From: Blastomonas natatoria
GTDB taxonomy: Bacteria > Pseudomonadota > Alphaproteobacteria > Sphingomonadales > Sphingomonadaceae
Length of the DNA: 64,000 bases
Assembly: GCF_003201955.1 (NCBI RefSeq)
Contig: NZ_QJJM01000017.1
Span: 23,571 to 87,570 of the forward strand
Direction: 5' to 3'
Below, in pieces: positions 57,355-64,000 of this stretch. The position numbers and the translations under genes are program-made. Each line of letters opens with the position of its first letter. The first letter of the stretch is position 1. The notes beneath the pieces were generated by a model, which saw only the letters and a list, made by a program, of their open reading frames with translations, was not told the DNA's origin and ran no database searches.

Positions 57355-58260
57355 CTAGCCTTTCGCCTGACCCGCGACATCCAATATGCACCGCACGAAG
57401 CCCTGGGGATCGTCCTCCTGGATGAAATGGCTGCCGCTCAGCGTGCAGTGATTCTGCCCCCTGGTCCCCGGCACGCGGCCGACGAACAGCGCGTCGCCGC
57501 CGCGGGTGATTGGGTCGCGGTCGCTGAAGCAGCACAGGAAGGGCTTCTCCCAGCGGTCGAGCACCTCCCAGGCCTTGAGCTGGTCGGGCACCGCGACATT
57601 CGGGCCCAAAGGCACGAAGCTCGGGAAGATTCGCGCGCCCGCTTTGAAGCTGCCATCGGGGAAGGGGGCATCATAGGCGGCGATCTCGGCGTCGGAGAGC
57701 GTGCGTGCCGTGCCTCTGGCGATGATCCTGCCGATCGGGAAGACCGGGCTGTATTTGGAAAACGCCCGCCAGATCGCAAAGGCGCGCGGCGCGTCCTGTC
57801 CAGCGGGCAGGCCGCCATTGGAGAGCACCACGCCGTTGAACCGCTCGGGCATTTCCGCGACGAGCCTGAGCCCGATCAGCGATCCCCAGTCCTGGCAAGC
57901 CAGCGTGATGTTCCTGAGGTCGAGCTTCTCGATCCAGCGCCGCATCCAGGCGACATGGCGCGCATAGCTGTAATCGCTCTTTTTTGCGAGCTTGTCCGAC
58001 TTGCCGAACCCGATCAGGTCGGGCGCGACCACGCGGTATCCAGCTTCGGCCACCGGCGCGATCATGAAGCGGTAGAGATAGGACCAGCTCGGCTCGCCAT
58101 GCATCATCAGCACGACCGGCGCGTCAATCGGACCTTCGTCGACATAATGCACACGCAGCCGGGTGCCGTCGGTCGGGTCGGCAATCTCGGCATAATGCGG
58201 CGCGAAGGGAAAGTCTGGCAACCCCGTAAATCGGCTGTCCGGCGTTCGCAAAACCCGCAT
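57355..58260 (-). CDS. Haloalkane dehalogenase (DhlA-like, HLD-I type)
   Basis: This alpha/beta hydrolase is expected to cleave carbon-halogen bonds hydrolytically. The 301-residue protein starts [11 protein letters not shown], as in DhlA of Xanthobacter. Landmarks fall at DhlA-like positions: [13 protein letters not shown] with Glu56, QDWG with nucleophile Asp124 and halide-binding Trp125, and GSHFIQED with His278. The acid is probably Asp247 or Asp249 in CFSDRDP. The second halide-binding Trp is not obvious. GGAGG precedes ATG 58260, so the longer frame to 58323 is not used. An 11-bp inverted repeat lies just upstream. An epoxide hydrolase is less likely given the Glu and Trp residues. The natural substrate is unknown. 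Confidence 0.85.
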   Translation of the reverse strand: MRVLRTPDSRFTGLPDFPFAPHYAEIADPTDGTRLRVHYVDEGPIDAPVVLMMHGEPSWSYLYRFMIAPVAEAGYRVVAPDLIGFGKSDKLAKKSDYSYARHVAWMRRWIEKLDLRNITLACQDWGSLIGLRLVAEMPERFNGVVLSNGGLPAGQDAPRAFAIWRAFSKYSPVFPIGRIIARGTARTLSDAEIAAYDAPFPDGSFKAGARIFPSFVPLGPNVAVPDQLKAWEVLDRWEKPFLCCFSDRDPITRGGDALFVGRVPGTRGQNHCTLSGSHFIQEDDPQGFVRCILDVAGQAKG

Positions 58261-58268
58261 ATGTCCTC

Positions 58269-58315
58269 CGCTTTCCCATGTTATGGCATAGCATATGACA
58301 TATGATGGGAAAGCG
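58269..58315. promoter_or_regulatory. 11-bp inverted repeat in the leader of the dehalogenase gene
   Basis: CGCTTTCCCAT (58269-58279) and ATGGGAAAGCG (58305-58315) are perfect reverse complements separated by 25 bases containing several CATATG/ATATG elements. The element lies 8-55 bases upstream of the dehalogenase ATG, just before its GGAGG ribosome binding site on the minus strand. It could be an operator for a dimeric regulator or an mRNA hairpin affecting translation. Confidence 0.6.
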
Positions 58316-58380
58316 TGCAACAAGGCGGATAGCCGCTGCGATACTGAATGTACCGCTGCGGGGTGGGAACAGTCCTGGCC

Positions 58381-59961
58381 TTACTGCGGAGCAAGCTGCG
58401 GATAGGAAACGCCCATCTGCTCCAGATAGGAGCTGTATTTGCTGGGGTCGTAATAATATTTCTTCAGCTCGGGCCTTATGCGGTCCATCAGCTCCTTGTT
58501 GAGGTGGATGGCCGGCTTGTCCTCGGGGCTCAACACCGGGTCGTATTTCTGGTCCTTGGTCTGCACCGTGGCAAAATAGGTCTTGGCGTCGCTGACCAGC
58601 TTGGGCGTGGTCATGACATCGAGAACGGTAAGCGCGACCGCCTTGGCCCCCGCCACAGCACCCTTGTGCGCAATCGGTGTGGCCATGGCGATGGCCGAGG
58701 TCACGTTATGCCCGATCATGCTGGGGATGTTGGACGGAAAGCGGATGGTGATGGTGGGGACGGTCCACATGATGTCACCGATATCGTCCGAGCCGCCGCC
58801 CATGGATTTGCCTCGGCTTTCCGGCGTCGACAGAGGTTCGACCTTGGTCTTCAAGGGCTCGATCTTGAACTTCAGCGATTCCTGCACCGCCTTGGTAAAG
58901 GCCTGGTCTTCGGGTGACCATTTGGGCATTCCGACCAGTTCGATATTCGCCTGCGCGGCCTCGGCCAGCGGCTTGTTGCCGAAATTCGGCGCGGCATAGC
59001 CCAGCACGCGGCGGCTCACGAACGTGCCGGTGGCCTTGGCTGCCGCTTCCGCAATGTCGCTGCCGGTATTGTACAGATCGCGGATGGACTCGAAATTCTG
59101 CTCGCGGAAATAGTACCAGACCGATGCCTGACCGGGCACGATATTGGGCTGTCCGCCGCCATTGGTGATGACATAATGCGACCGCTGGGTCAGCGGCAGA
59201 TGCTCGCGCCGCATGTTCCACGCGATGTTCATCAGTTCGACGGCATCGAGCGCGCTCCGCCCCGACCATGGTGAGCCAGCGGCATGGCTGGTGATGCCCT
59301 TGAACGTATATTCGACCGATACCATGCCGTTGTTGCCGGAATCGCCATAGCTGGTGCCGAAGCTGGAGGCGACATGGGTGAAGATGGAGACATCGACATC
59401 CTTGAACATTCCGGCACGGACGTAAAAGGCCTTGGTCGCGAGCAGCTCTTCGGCGACGCCCGGCCACAGCATCAGCTTGCCCTTGATGCCGTGCTTGGTC
59501 ATCACCTCCTTGGCCGCAATAGCCGCTGCGACGATCAGCGGCATGCCCGAATTATGACCTTCGCCATGGCCGGGCGCGCCCTCGATGATCGGCTTGATCT
59601 GCGGCACGCCGGGCACCTGCGAAAGCCCCAGCAGCCCGTCGACATCCGATCCCAATGCGACCACCGGTCCGTCACCGTTGCTCCATGTCGCGGTCCAGGC
59701 CGTCGGGATATCCGCGACACCCCTGGTGATGGTGAAGCCGTTCTTCTCAAGGATTCCGGTCAGATATTCGGCGGTCTGATATTCCTGAAAGCCGGGCTCC
59801 TGAAAGCTGAAGACCGAATCCACCATCTCCTGGACGAGCTTGGCCTGTTCATCGACCTCTGCGATGGCCTCCTTCTTCATGGCGGCGGGGGCCTTGGCCT
59901 GGGCGGAAAAAGACGTGGATGCCATCAGCAGGGCGGCGAGCAGTTTCATCGAATGCTTCAT
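58381..59961 (-). CDS. Exported M20-family amidohydrolase (AbgB-like)
   Basis: The 526-residue protein has a signal sequence (about 1-22, ending FSAQAKA) and an M20/AbgB-type amidohydrolase domain: GSDVDGLLG, EGHNSGMPLIVAAAI with a metal His, LWPGVAEELLATKA with the Glu pair, GITSHAAGSPWSGRSALDAV, GGQPNIVPGQASVWY, and a terminal GHNVTSAIAMATPIAHKGAV. AbgB-like enzymes hydrolyse amide conjugates such as p-aminobenzoyl-glutamate; other members take N-acyl amino acids. The signal sequence suggests a periplasmic location. It follows the TonB receptor gene by 102 bases on the same strand, suggesting that what the receptor imports is cleaved here. The start is ATG 59961. Confidence 0.87.
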   Translation of the reverse strand: MKHSMKLLAALLMASTSFSAQAKAPAAMKKEAIAEVDEQAKLVQEMVDSVFSFQEPGFQEYQTAEYLTGILEKNGFTITRGVADIPTAWTATWSNGDGPVVALGSDVDGLLGLSQVPGVPQIKPIIEGAPGHGEGHNSGMPLIVAAAIAAKEVMTKHGIKGKLMLWPGVAEELLATKAFYVRAGMFKDVDVSIFTHVASSFGTSYGDSGNNGMVSVEYTFKGITSHAAGSPWSGRSALDAVELMNIAWNMRREHLPLTQRSHYVITNGGGQPNIVPGQASVWYYFREQNFESIRDLYNTGSDIAEAAAKATGTFVSRRVLGYAAPNFGNKPLAEAAQANIELVGMPKWSPEDQAFTKAVQESLKFKIEPLKTKVEPLSTPESRGKSMGGGSDDIGDIMWTVPTITIRFPSNIPSMIGHNVTSAIAMATPIAHKGAVAGAKAVALTVLDVMTTPKLVSDAKTYFATVQTKDQKYDPVLSPEDKPAIHLNKELMDRIRPELKKYYYDPSKYSSYLEQMGVSYPQLAPQ

Positions 59962-60063
59962 GATAGCGAGTTTCCTGATACGAAATATGGAACGGGACTG
60001 GACTTGCACCGGTCACGATAGGGCAAGCCGCGCAGATGCAACCTTGCCCTATCGTGTCTGCAA

Positions 60064-62955
60064 TCAGAGCTTGAAGCGGACCCCCATGCGGAAGACGCGG
60101 CCAAGCACGTCATAAAGGTTGCGGTTGGTCTGCGGATAGGCCGGCGTGTTGTCTCCGGTCGGGCCGTTGCCGACCAGCACCGGATCGCTGTCGAACAGGT
60201 TGCGGACATACAGGAACACCTCGGCTTCCGACGAAGCGATCTGGAAGCGCTTGGTCACCGAAAGGTCGAGATACCACTGACCATCGATCTTGTTGGTGTT
60301 GATCGTCCTGAAATCCGGGCTCGAGAGCGGGCAGGCGCTTTGGCACTCGATAAAGTTGTTGTTATACACTCCGTCCGAAAAGCCCCGGCCCACCAGGTTG
60401 AACGACCAGTCCTCGGTGTCGTAATTGGCCGACAGGCGATAGTTCCACGATGGCGTCGCATCGCCGCCGCCGGCATTCTGGCCTGCCAGATCGACAGGCG
60501 CATTGATTCCGTTGTCCGTGATATTGTCGATATAGTGCGAAACGACCGCGCGCAGCGTCAGGTTGCCCGGACCGATCGGCGCGCGATAGCTAGCCTCGAA
60601 ATCGATACCGCGAACCTTGACCGAGGAAAAGTTGAACGGCACCAGCGTGATGGTGCTGATGTCGGTCGGGGTGTTGAAGGCGATCTGGGCGCATTGCGAC
60701 TGCACGTTCTGCTCGAAGCAGAGATTTGCTGTGGTCTGTGCGGTCAGCGTCGCGATCGCACCGTTCAGCGCGATGTCGAAATAGTCGACCGAGGCAGCAA
60801 ATCCCGGCAGGAAGCTGGGCGTGAACACCCCGCCGACACCCCAAGTGCGCGCGACTTCGGGAGCCAGAGCGAGATTGCCGGTGATCTGCTCGAGGAACGT
60901 GTCCGCCCGGGTACCACCCCCCGCCACCGGTACGTTGACGGTGTTGGTGCGCGCCGTTCCCGGCGCGAACAGATCGTTGAGATTGGGCGCACGGATATCG
61001 CGCGAACGCGTCACGCGCAGCTTGAAATCGTCGATGACCTGCCAGGTCCCGCCGAGCTTCCAGGTGACGACGGTTCCCGAGGTCGAATAATCCGTCACGC
61101 GCAGCGCGCCGTTCAGGTCCATTCCGTCATAGACCGGAAAAACCGTCTCGACGAAAGCCTCCTTCACATTGAAATCGCCGACGGTGACGCGGTAATTCCC
61201 GTAGAGAAAGCCCAGATTGTTGGGCGCAGCAGGATCCAGCGAGCCGTCCACCTCTTCGCGGCGATATTCGACCCCGAACGCCAGACTGACCGGCCCCGCC
61301 CAGTTTTCGAACAGGCTCGCCGTCTGGAAGGTGATGGCGGCGACATCCTGTTGCAGCCGCTGGCGACGTGACGGCTGTAGCCCGTCGTTGAAAATGTAGT
61401 TGAGCGCCGCATCGCTGGCCGGAGCTAGTCCGATACGGTTGATCGGCACGCATCCGTTATTGGGATTGGTGAGGGTTGACCGGCAGACGATGGTGCCTGC
61501 TGCGTTGCGTACCGCATCGGTCGCCAGCGCAAGCCGCGATGTCACCCAGGTGTTGGTCAGCCGCTCCTGGGTCTTGGCGATACCGAGCTGATAATAGGCG
61601 TCGTAGTTCCAGGCGATGCTTCCGGTGTCGAAATCGCCCTTGAGCCCGGCGACATAGCGATAGACGTCGCGCGAATTGTCGCTGCCCTGAGCCGGAATGC
61701 CGAAATTGCCGGTGCCGATGGTGACGCTGGTGAGATTGTTGGCGACCATGAGCGCGCGAAACGCATCGGGCAGATAGGCATTGTCGCGCTGGATCACGAC
61801 CGAAGGCGAGGGGGTCTTCTGGTAGAAACTCTGGCCTTCATAGCGCGAATAGGAAGCCTGACCATAAATCTCGAACGCAGGCGAGAATTCATAGCTCGCA
61901 CGCCCGAACACGTTGATGCGTTTCTCGTCGGGCGCGAGCGAGTTGGAATTGAGATGGCCCTCGCGGCTGATGCGGAAATCGCCCCCTTGCATCCATTGGC
62001 CGCGCGTGGCGCCATAAGTGAACTGGTTCAGGCTGGCCTGGCCCGTTGCCGGATTGATCGACCCGAAATAGGTGCCGCGCAAGGGCCCCGAGTTGACGAT
62101 GCCGCCAGGTGTGAACTGATAGGTACCGATACCGCTCGCCACCAGCCGCTCGGGCTGGCCGTTGCCGACAACATAGGCCGGATTGTCGATCTGGAAGAAG
62201 CCACTGTTCTGCCATTTGCGGTCAATGGTATCGACGCCTTCCTGCGTGAAATAGTCGCCTGCCAGCAGCAGCTTGCCGCGGCCATCGGCAAAATCGGTAC
62301 CACCGGTCAGGCGGATCAGATGATTGGGAACATCGCCATAGGTGGTGATGCCATATTCGTACTCGGCCTTGAGGCCGGTGAAATCCTTGTCGAGAATGAA
62401 ATTGACGACGCCCGCGACGGCATCCGATCCATAGGCCGAAGAGGCGCCGCCGGTCACCACTTCCACGCCCTTGATCAGGCCCTGCGGGATAGTCTGGACA
62501 TCGACGAAGCCGACCGTGGCCGATGCGACGGAGCGCTGGCCGTCGATGAGGATCAAGGTCCGGTTTGCGCCCAGATTGCGCAGGTTGACGGTGGCGATGC
62601 CCGCTTGGCCGTTGGAAAGCGATCCCGAGTTGGTAGAGGAGGACTGGCTGCCTCGCACGGCAGGCAGCGTGCTGACATAATCGCCGATATTGGCCTGAGG
62701 CTCGGCATCCAGTTCGGCTTCGGTAACAACATTGACCGGGGTCGGAGCATCATAGCCATCGCGTGCAATGCGTGAACCGGTGACGGTGATGACCTTGGGA
62801 CTGTCGGTGTCTGCTTCCTGCTCGGCTGCATCTTCCTCAACCGTCTGTGCGACAGCAGGCGTCGACAAGGACACAAGCGGCATGGCGGCGGCGCACATGA
62901 GAGCCGCCTTGGACGCAGCAGAAAGCCGCAAGTTTAGCGTGTCAAAAGACCCCAT
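60064..62955 (-). CDS. TonB-dependent outer-membrane receptor
   Basis: TonB receptors import scarce solutes across the outer membrane. The 963-residue protein has a signal sequence (about 1-36), a linker rich in Glu and Asp, a TonB-box-like VITVTGSRIARDGYDAPTPV, a plug domain (VNLRNLGANRTLILIDGQRS, SSAYGSDAVAGVVNFIL), and a long 22-strand barrel ending in the aromatic/hydrophobic RMGVRFKL. The LNVF-like and oar-type features place it with the large sphingomonad receptors that carry plant or peptide-derived compounds, not classical siderophore types. The start at 62955 is chosen because GGGGGATAATA precedes it; an ATG six codons earlier lacks this. The substrate is unknown; the amidohydrolase downstream suggests an amide conjugate. 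Confidence 0.9.
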   Translation of the reverse strand: MGSFDTLNLRLSAASKAALMCAAAMPLVSLSTPAVAQTVEEDAAEQEADTDSPKVITVTGSRIARDGYDAPTPVNVVTEAELDAEPQANIGDYVSTLPAVRGSQSSSTNSGSLSNGQAGIATVNLRNLGANRTLILIDGQRSVASATVGFVDVQTIPQGLIKGVEVVTGGASSAYGSDAVAGVVNFILDKDFTGLKAEYEYGITTYGDVPNHLIRLTGGTDFADGRGKLLLAGDYFTQEGVDTIDRKWQNSGFFQIDNPAYVVGNGQPERLVASGIGTYQFTPGGIVNSGPLRGTYFGSINPATGQASLNQFTYGATRGQWMQGGDFRISREGHLNSNSLAPDEKRINVFGRASYEFSPAFEIYGQASYSRYEGQSFYQKTPSPSVVIQRDNAYLPDAFRALMVANNLTSVTIGTGNFGIPAQGSDNSRDVYRYVAGLKGDFDTGSIAWNYDAYYQLGIAKTQERLTNTWVTSRLALATDAVRNAAGTIVCRSTLTNPNNGCVPINRIGLAPASDAALNYIFNDGLQPSRRQRLQQDVAAITFQTASLFENWAGPVSLAFGVEYRREEVDGSLDPAAPNNLGFLYGNYRVTVGDFNVKEAFVETVFPVYDGMDLNGALRVTDYSTSGTVVTWKLGGTWQVIDDFKLRVTRSRDIRAPNLNDLFAPGTARTNTVNVPVAGGGTRADTFLEQITGNLALAPEVARTWGVGGVFTPSFLPGFAASVDYFDIALNGAIATLTAQTTANLCFEQNVQSQCAQIAFNTPTDISTITLVPFNFSSVKVRGIDFEASYRAPIGPGNLTLRAVVSHYIDNITDNGINAPVDLAGQNAGGGDATPSWNYRLSANYDTEDWSFNLVGRGFSDGVYNNNFIECQSACPLSSPDFRTINTNKIDGQWYLDLSVTKRFQIASSEAEVFLYVRNLFDSDPVLVGNGPTGDNTPAYPQTNRNLYDVLGRVFRMGVRFKL

Positions 62956-63244
62956 TATTATCCCCCATTTCATGGATTGCTGGGCCTTTCGTCATCTTCT
63001 CCCGTTTTATTGGCTTATTGCTATCATTTCCTGATCATTTATCCAATTACACCCCAACCGAGGCTGCTGGTGTAACATTATTACACTTACTGCAATGGCC
63101 GAACCCTGGCGCGCCCCTCATGGAGCTGCACTCTGTCTCCCTGATGCTTGCAGGCTAACAGAAAAATGCGCAGAATAATCCACGAAATTTGCTGCGAATC
63201 GGGAGATTTTTTATGGGAAATCCAATCCAGAATGGAGCCTCGCG
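62956..63244. promoter_or_regulatory. Divergent TonB receptor / Lrp control region with GTGTAA-N5-TTACAC dyad
   Basis: This 289-base, AT-rich gap separates the TonB receptor gene (minus) from an Lrp-type regulator gene (plus). At 63070-63086 the sequence GTGTAA-CATTA-TTACAC forms a perfect 6-bp dyad around a 5-base spacer, a good operator shape. Both promoters must lie here; I do not assign -35/-10 boxes. No credible coding sequence is seen. Confidence 0.6.
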
Positions 63245-63757
63245 ATGAAATCCACCACGCTTGAGCTTGACCGGGTGGATTTCCGAATCCTGGAAGCGCT
63301 CGCAATCGAGGGGCGGATGTCGGACGTGGCCTTGGGCGAAATGATCAATCTGTCGAGCACGGCCGTTGCGCGACGACGCAGGCTGATGGAAGAAGCCGGG
63401 ATAATTACTGGCTACACCGCCAATCTCTCGTTGCAATCCTTGGGATTTTCCGGCGTCGTGATTGTAATGATAGAATTACGCTCTCAGGCAGAGGACATTC
63501 TCGACAGCTTCGAACAGGAGGTCATCAAGTGCCCATCCATATCCTATTGTGGATTCATCTCAGGTGACACAGATTTTCTGATCATGATTCATGTCAGTTC
63601 ACTAGATGAATATGATGAAATATATCGTCGTGAACTATCGAATTTACCGCATGTCGCCAAAATCCGCAGCAGCTTCGTATTGCGCGAAGTGGCGCGCAGA
63701 TCAACCGTGCCGATTATTTTCGAACGCGGAAAGAAAATGAACCGCCGGAGCAGCTGA
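63245..63757 (+). CDS. Lrp/AsnC-family transcription regulator
   Basis: The 170-residue protein has an N-terminal winged helix-turn-helix (about 8-65; VDFRILEALAIEGRMSDVAL then LSSTAVARRRRLMEEAGII) and a C-terminal RAM ligand-binding domain (VVIVMIELRSQ ... SYCGFISGDTDFLIMIHVSS). Such regulators respond to amino acids or related small molecules. It is divergent from the TonB receptor gene, so local control of that receptor and its amidohydrolase is likely. The second half of the gene is noticeably AT-rich compared with most of the window, suggesting recent acquisition. The basic C-terminal tail (RRSTVPIIFERGKKMNRRSS) is slightly longer than usual. Confidence 0.88.
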   Translation: MKSTTLELDRVDFRILEALAIEGRMSDVALGEMINLSSTAVARRRRLMEEAGIITGYTANLSLQSLGFSGVVIVMIELRSQAEDILDSFEQEVIKCPSISYCGFISGDTDFLIMIHVSSLDEYDEIYRRELSNLPHVAKIRSSFVLREVARRSTVPIIFERGKKMNRRSS

Positions 63758-63855
63758 AGGCGCCGGGCACGGCAACTCAGCCGTACGAACGACAGCAGCT
63801 TGCGCGGGACAATAAACCGACGCCGGCACTGCAAGGGCAACGCCGGGGACACGGA

Positions 63856-63886
63856 AGGGCCGGGGCGTTCACACAGCCCCGGCCCT
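63856..63886 (+). terminator. Terminator-like hairpin downstream of the Lrp-type gene
   Basis: AGGGCCGGGGC (63856-63866) and GCCCCGGCCCT (63876-63886) form a perfect 11-bp stem with a 9-base loop, followed by GTTGTT. The stem is strong and the T-run weak. It lies about 100 bases after the Lrp-type stop. Confidence 0.6.
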
Positions 63887-63906
63887 GTTGTTCGCAGATG
63901 CTCTTA

Positions 63907-64000
63907 GAGTCTGATTCAAAACTATCGCGTTGGATTTCAGGCTCTTGCGATGCGGCGTGCGAGGAGCTGGATTGAGGCGATGAACAGCCAGGCGGTTGCC
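63907..64000 (-). mobile_element. End of an insertion sequence (IS5-like), continuing beyond the window
   Basis: GAGTCTGATTCAAA at 63907-63920 has the look of an IS terminal repeat of the IS5/IS427 group, preceded by TTA as a possible target trinucleotide. Thirty bases on, a minus-strand frame ends that reads like a transposase C-terminus. The rest of the element is off the right edge. Confidence 0.5.
63937..64000 (-). CDS. Transposase C-terminal fragment (cut by window edge)
   Basis: The minus strand from 64000 to the stop at 63937-63939 reads ATAWLFIASIQLLARRIARA and stop. The pattern, ending in basic residues after a hydrophobic helix, is typical of IS5-family DDE transposases, whose last helix lies after the final catalytic Glu. 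Only 20 codons are available, so the assignment rests on this tail plus the nearby repeat-like end. Confidence 0.5.
   Translation of the reverse strand, partial: ATAWLFIASIQLLARRIARA

Overview
The window reads as chromosomal DNA of an alphaproteobacterium, most likely a sphingomonad (Sphingomonadaceae/Erythrobacteraceae type). The evidence is high GC, a ScfR/PccR-type regulator beside a propionyl-CoA carboxylase cluster, a PhaR repressor, a DUF4169 protein, a large TonB-dependent receptor, an HppD-VOC pair, and abundant short palindromic repeats of the kinds common in sphingomonads. Most genes are core metabolism or information processing. Accessory features are confined to a nuclease cassette, several repeat loci and the right-hand end, where a transposase remnant appears. 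Assignments come from reading protein motifs, without database searches.

Layout. 1-13 kb: the 5' end of atpH, a membrane chemoreceptor, Ada, a membrane-anchored trypsin-like protease, priA, a tight lepB-rnc-era operon, pgi and gor. 12.6-23.6 kb: the propionyl-CoA to succinyl-CoA block. It holds a PccR-like regulator (minus strand), a paired TTTGCAA operator, pccB, a possible 33-residue membrane peptide, mce (epimerase), an enoyl-CoA hydratase, methylmalonyl-CoA mutase, bioB, an esterase, pccA and a small exported protein. bioB supplies the biotin that PccA carries, so cofactor supply and use are encoded together. 23.6-29.3 kb: an MFS transporter coupled to alanine racemase, then phaA and a PhaC-like protein facing the PhaR repressor. 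29.4-37.5 kb: proS-rnr, a universal stress protein, and pdhC (E2) and lpdA (E3) separated by a DUF559 nuclease cassette with perfect 39-bp inverted repeats.

37.5-45.6 kb: a membrane-bound LuxR-type regulator, an exported amidohydrolase, proline iminopeptidase, and a CoxE-like VWA protein and MoxR ATPase that sandwich a soluble chemoreceptor. 45.7-54.2 kb: aroK-aroB, two unknown envelope proteins, a XerC/D recombinase, accA, an M48 protease, two Flp pilins, mutT and tRNA-Arg(ACG). 54.3-64 kb: hppD with a VOC protein, three tiny genes, a nested repeat, a DhlA-like haloalkane dehalogenase, and a divergent Lrp / TonB receptor / AbgB-like amidohydrolase locus. The window ends in the tail of an IS5-like transposase.

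The points most worth follow-up are the inverted-repeat DUF559 cassette, whose repeats appear to supply both the ribosome binding site and the C-terminal codons of the nuclease; the PccR-type operator; the overlooked small ORF between pccB and mce; the GTGTAA-N5-TTACAC dyad in the TonB receptor/Lrp gap; and the 11-bp inverted repeat in the leader of the haloalkane dehalogenase gene.
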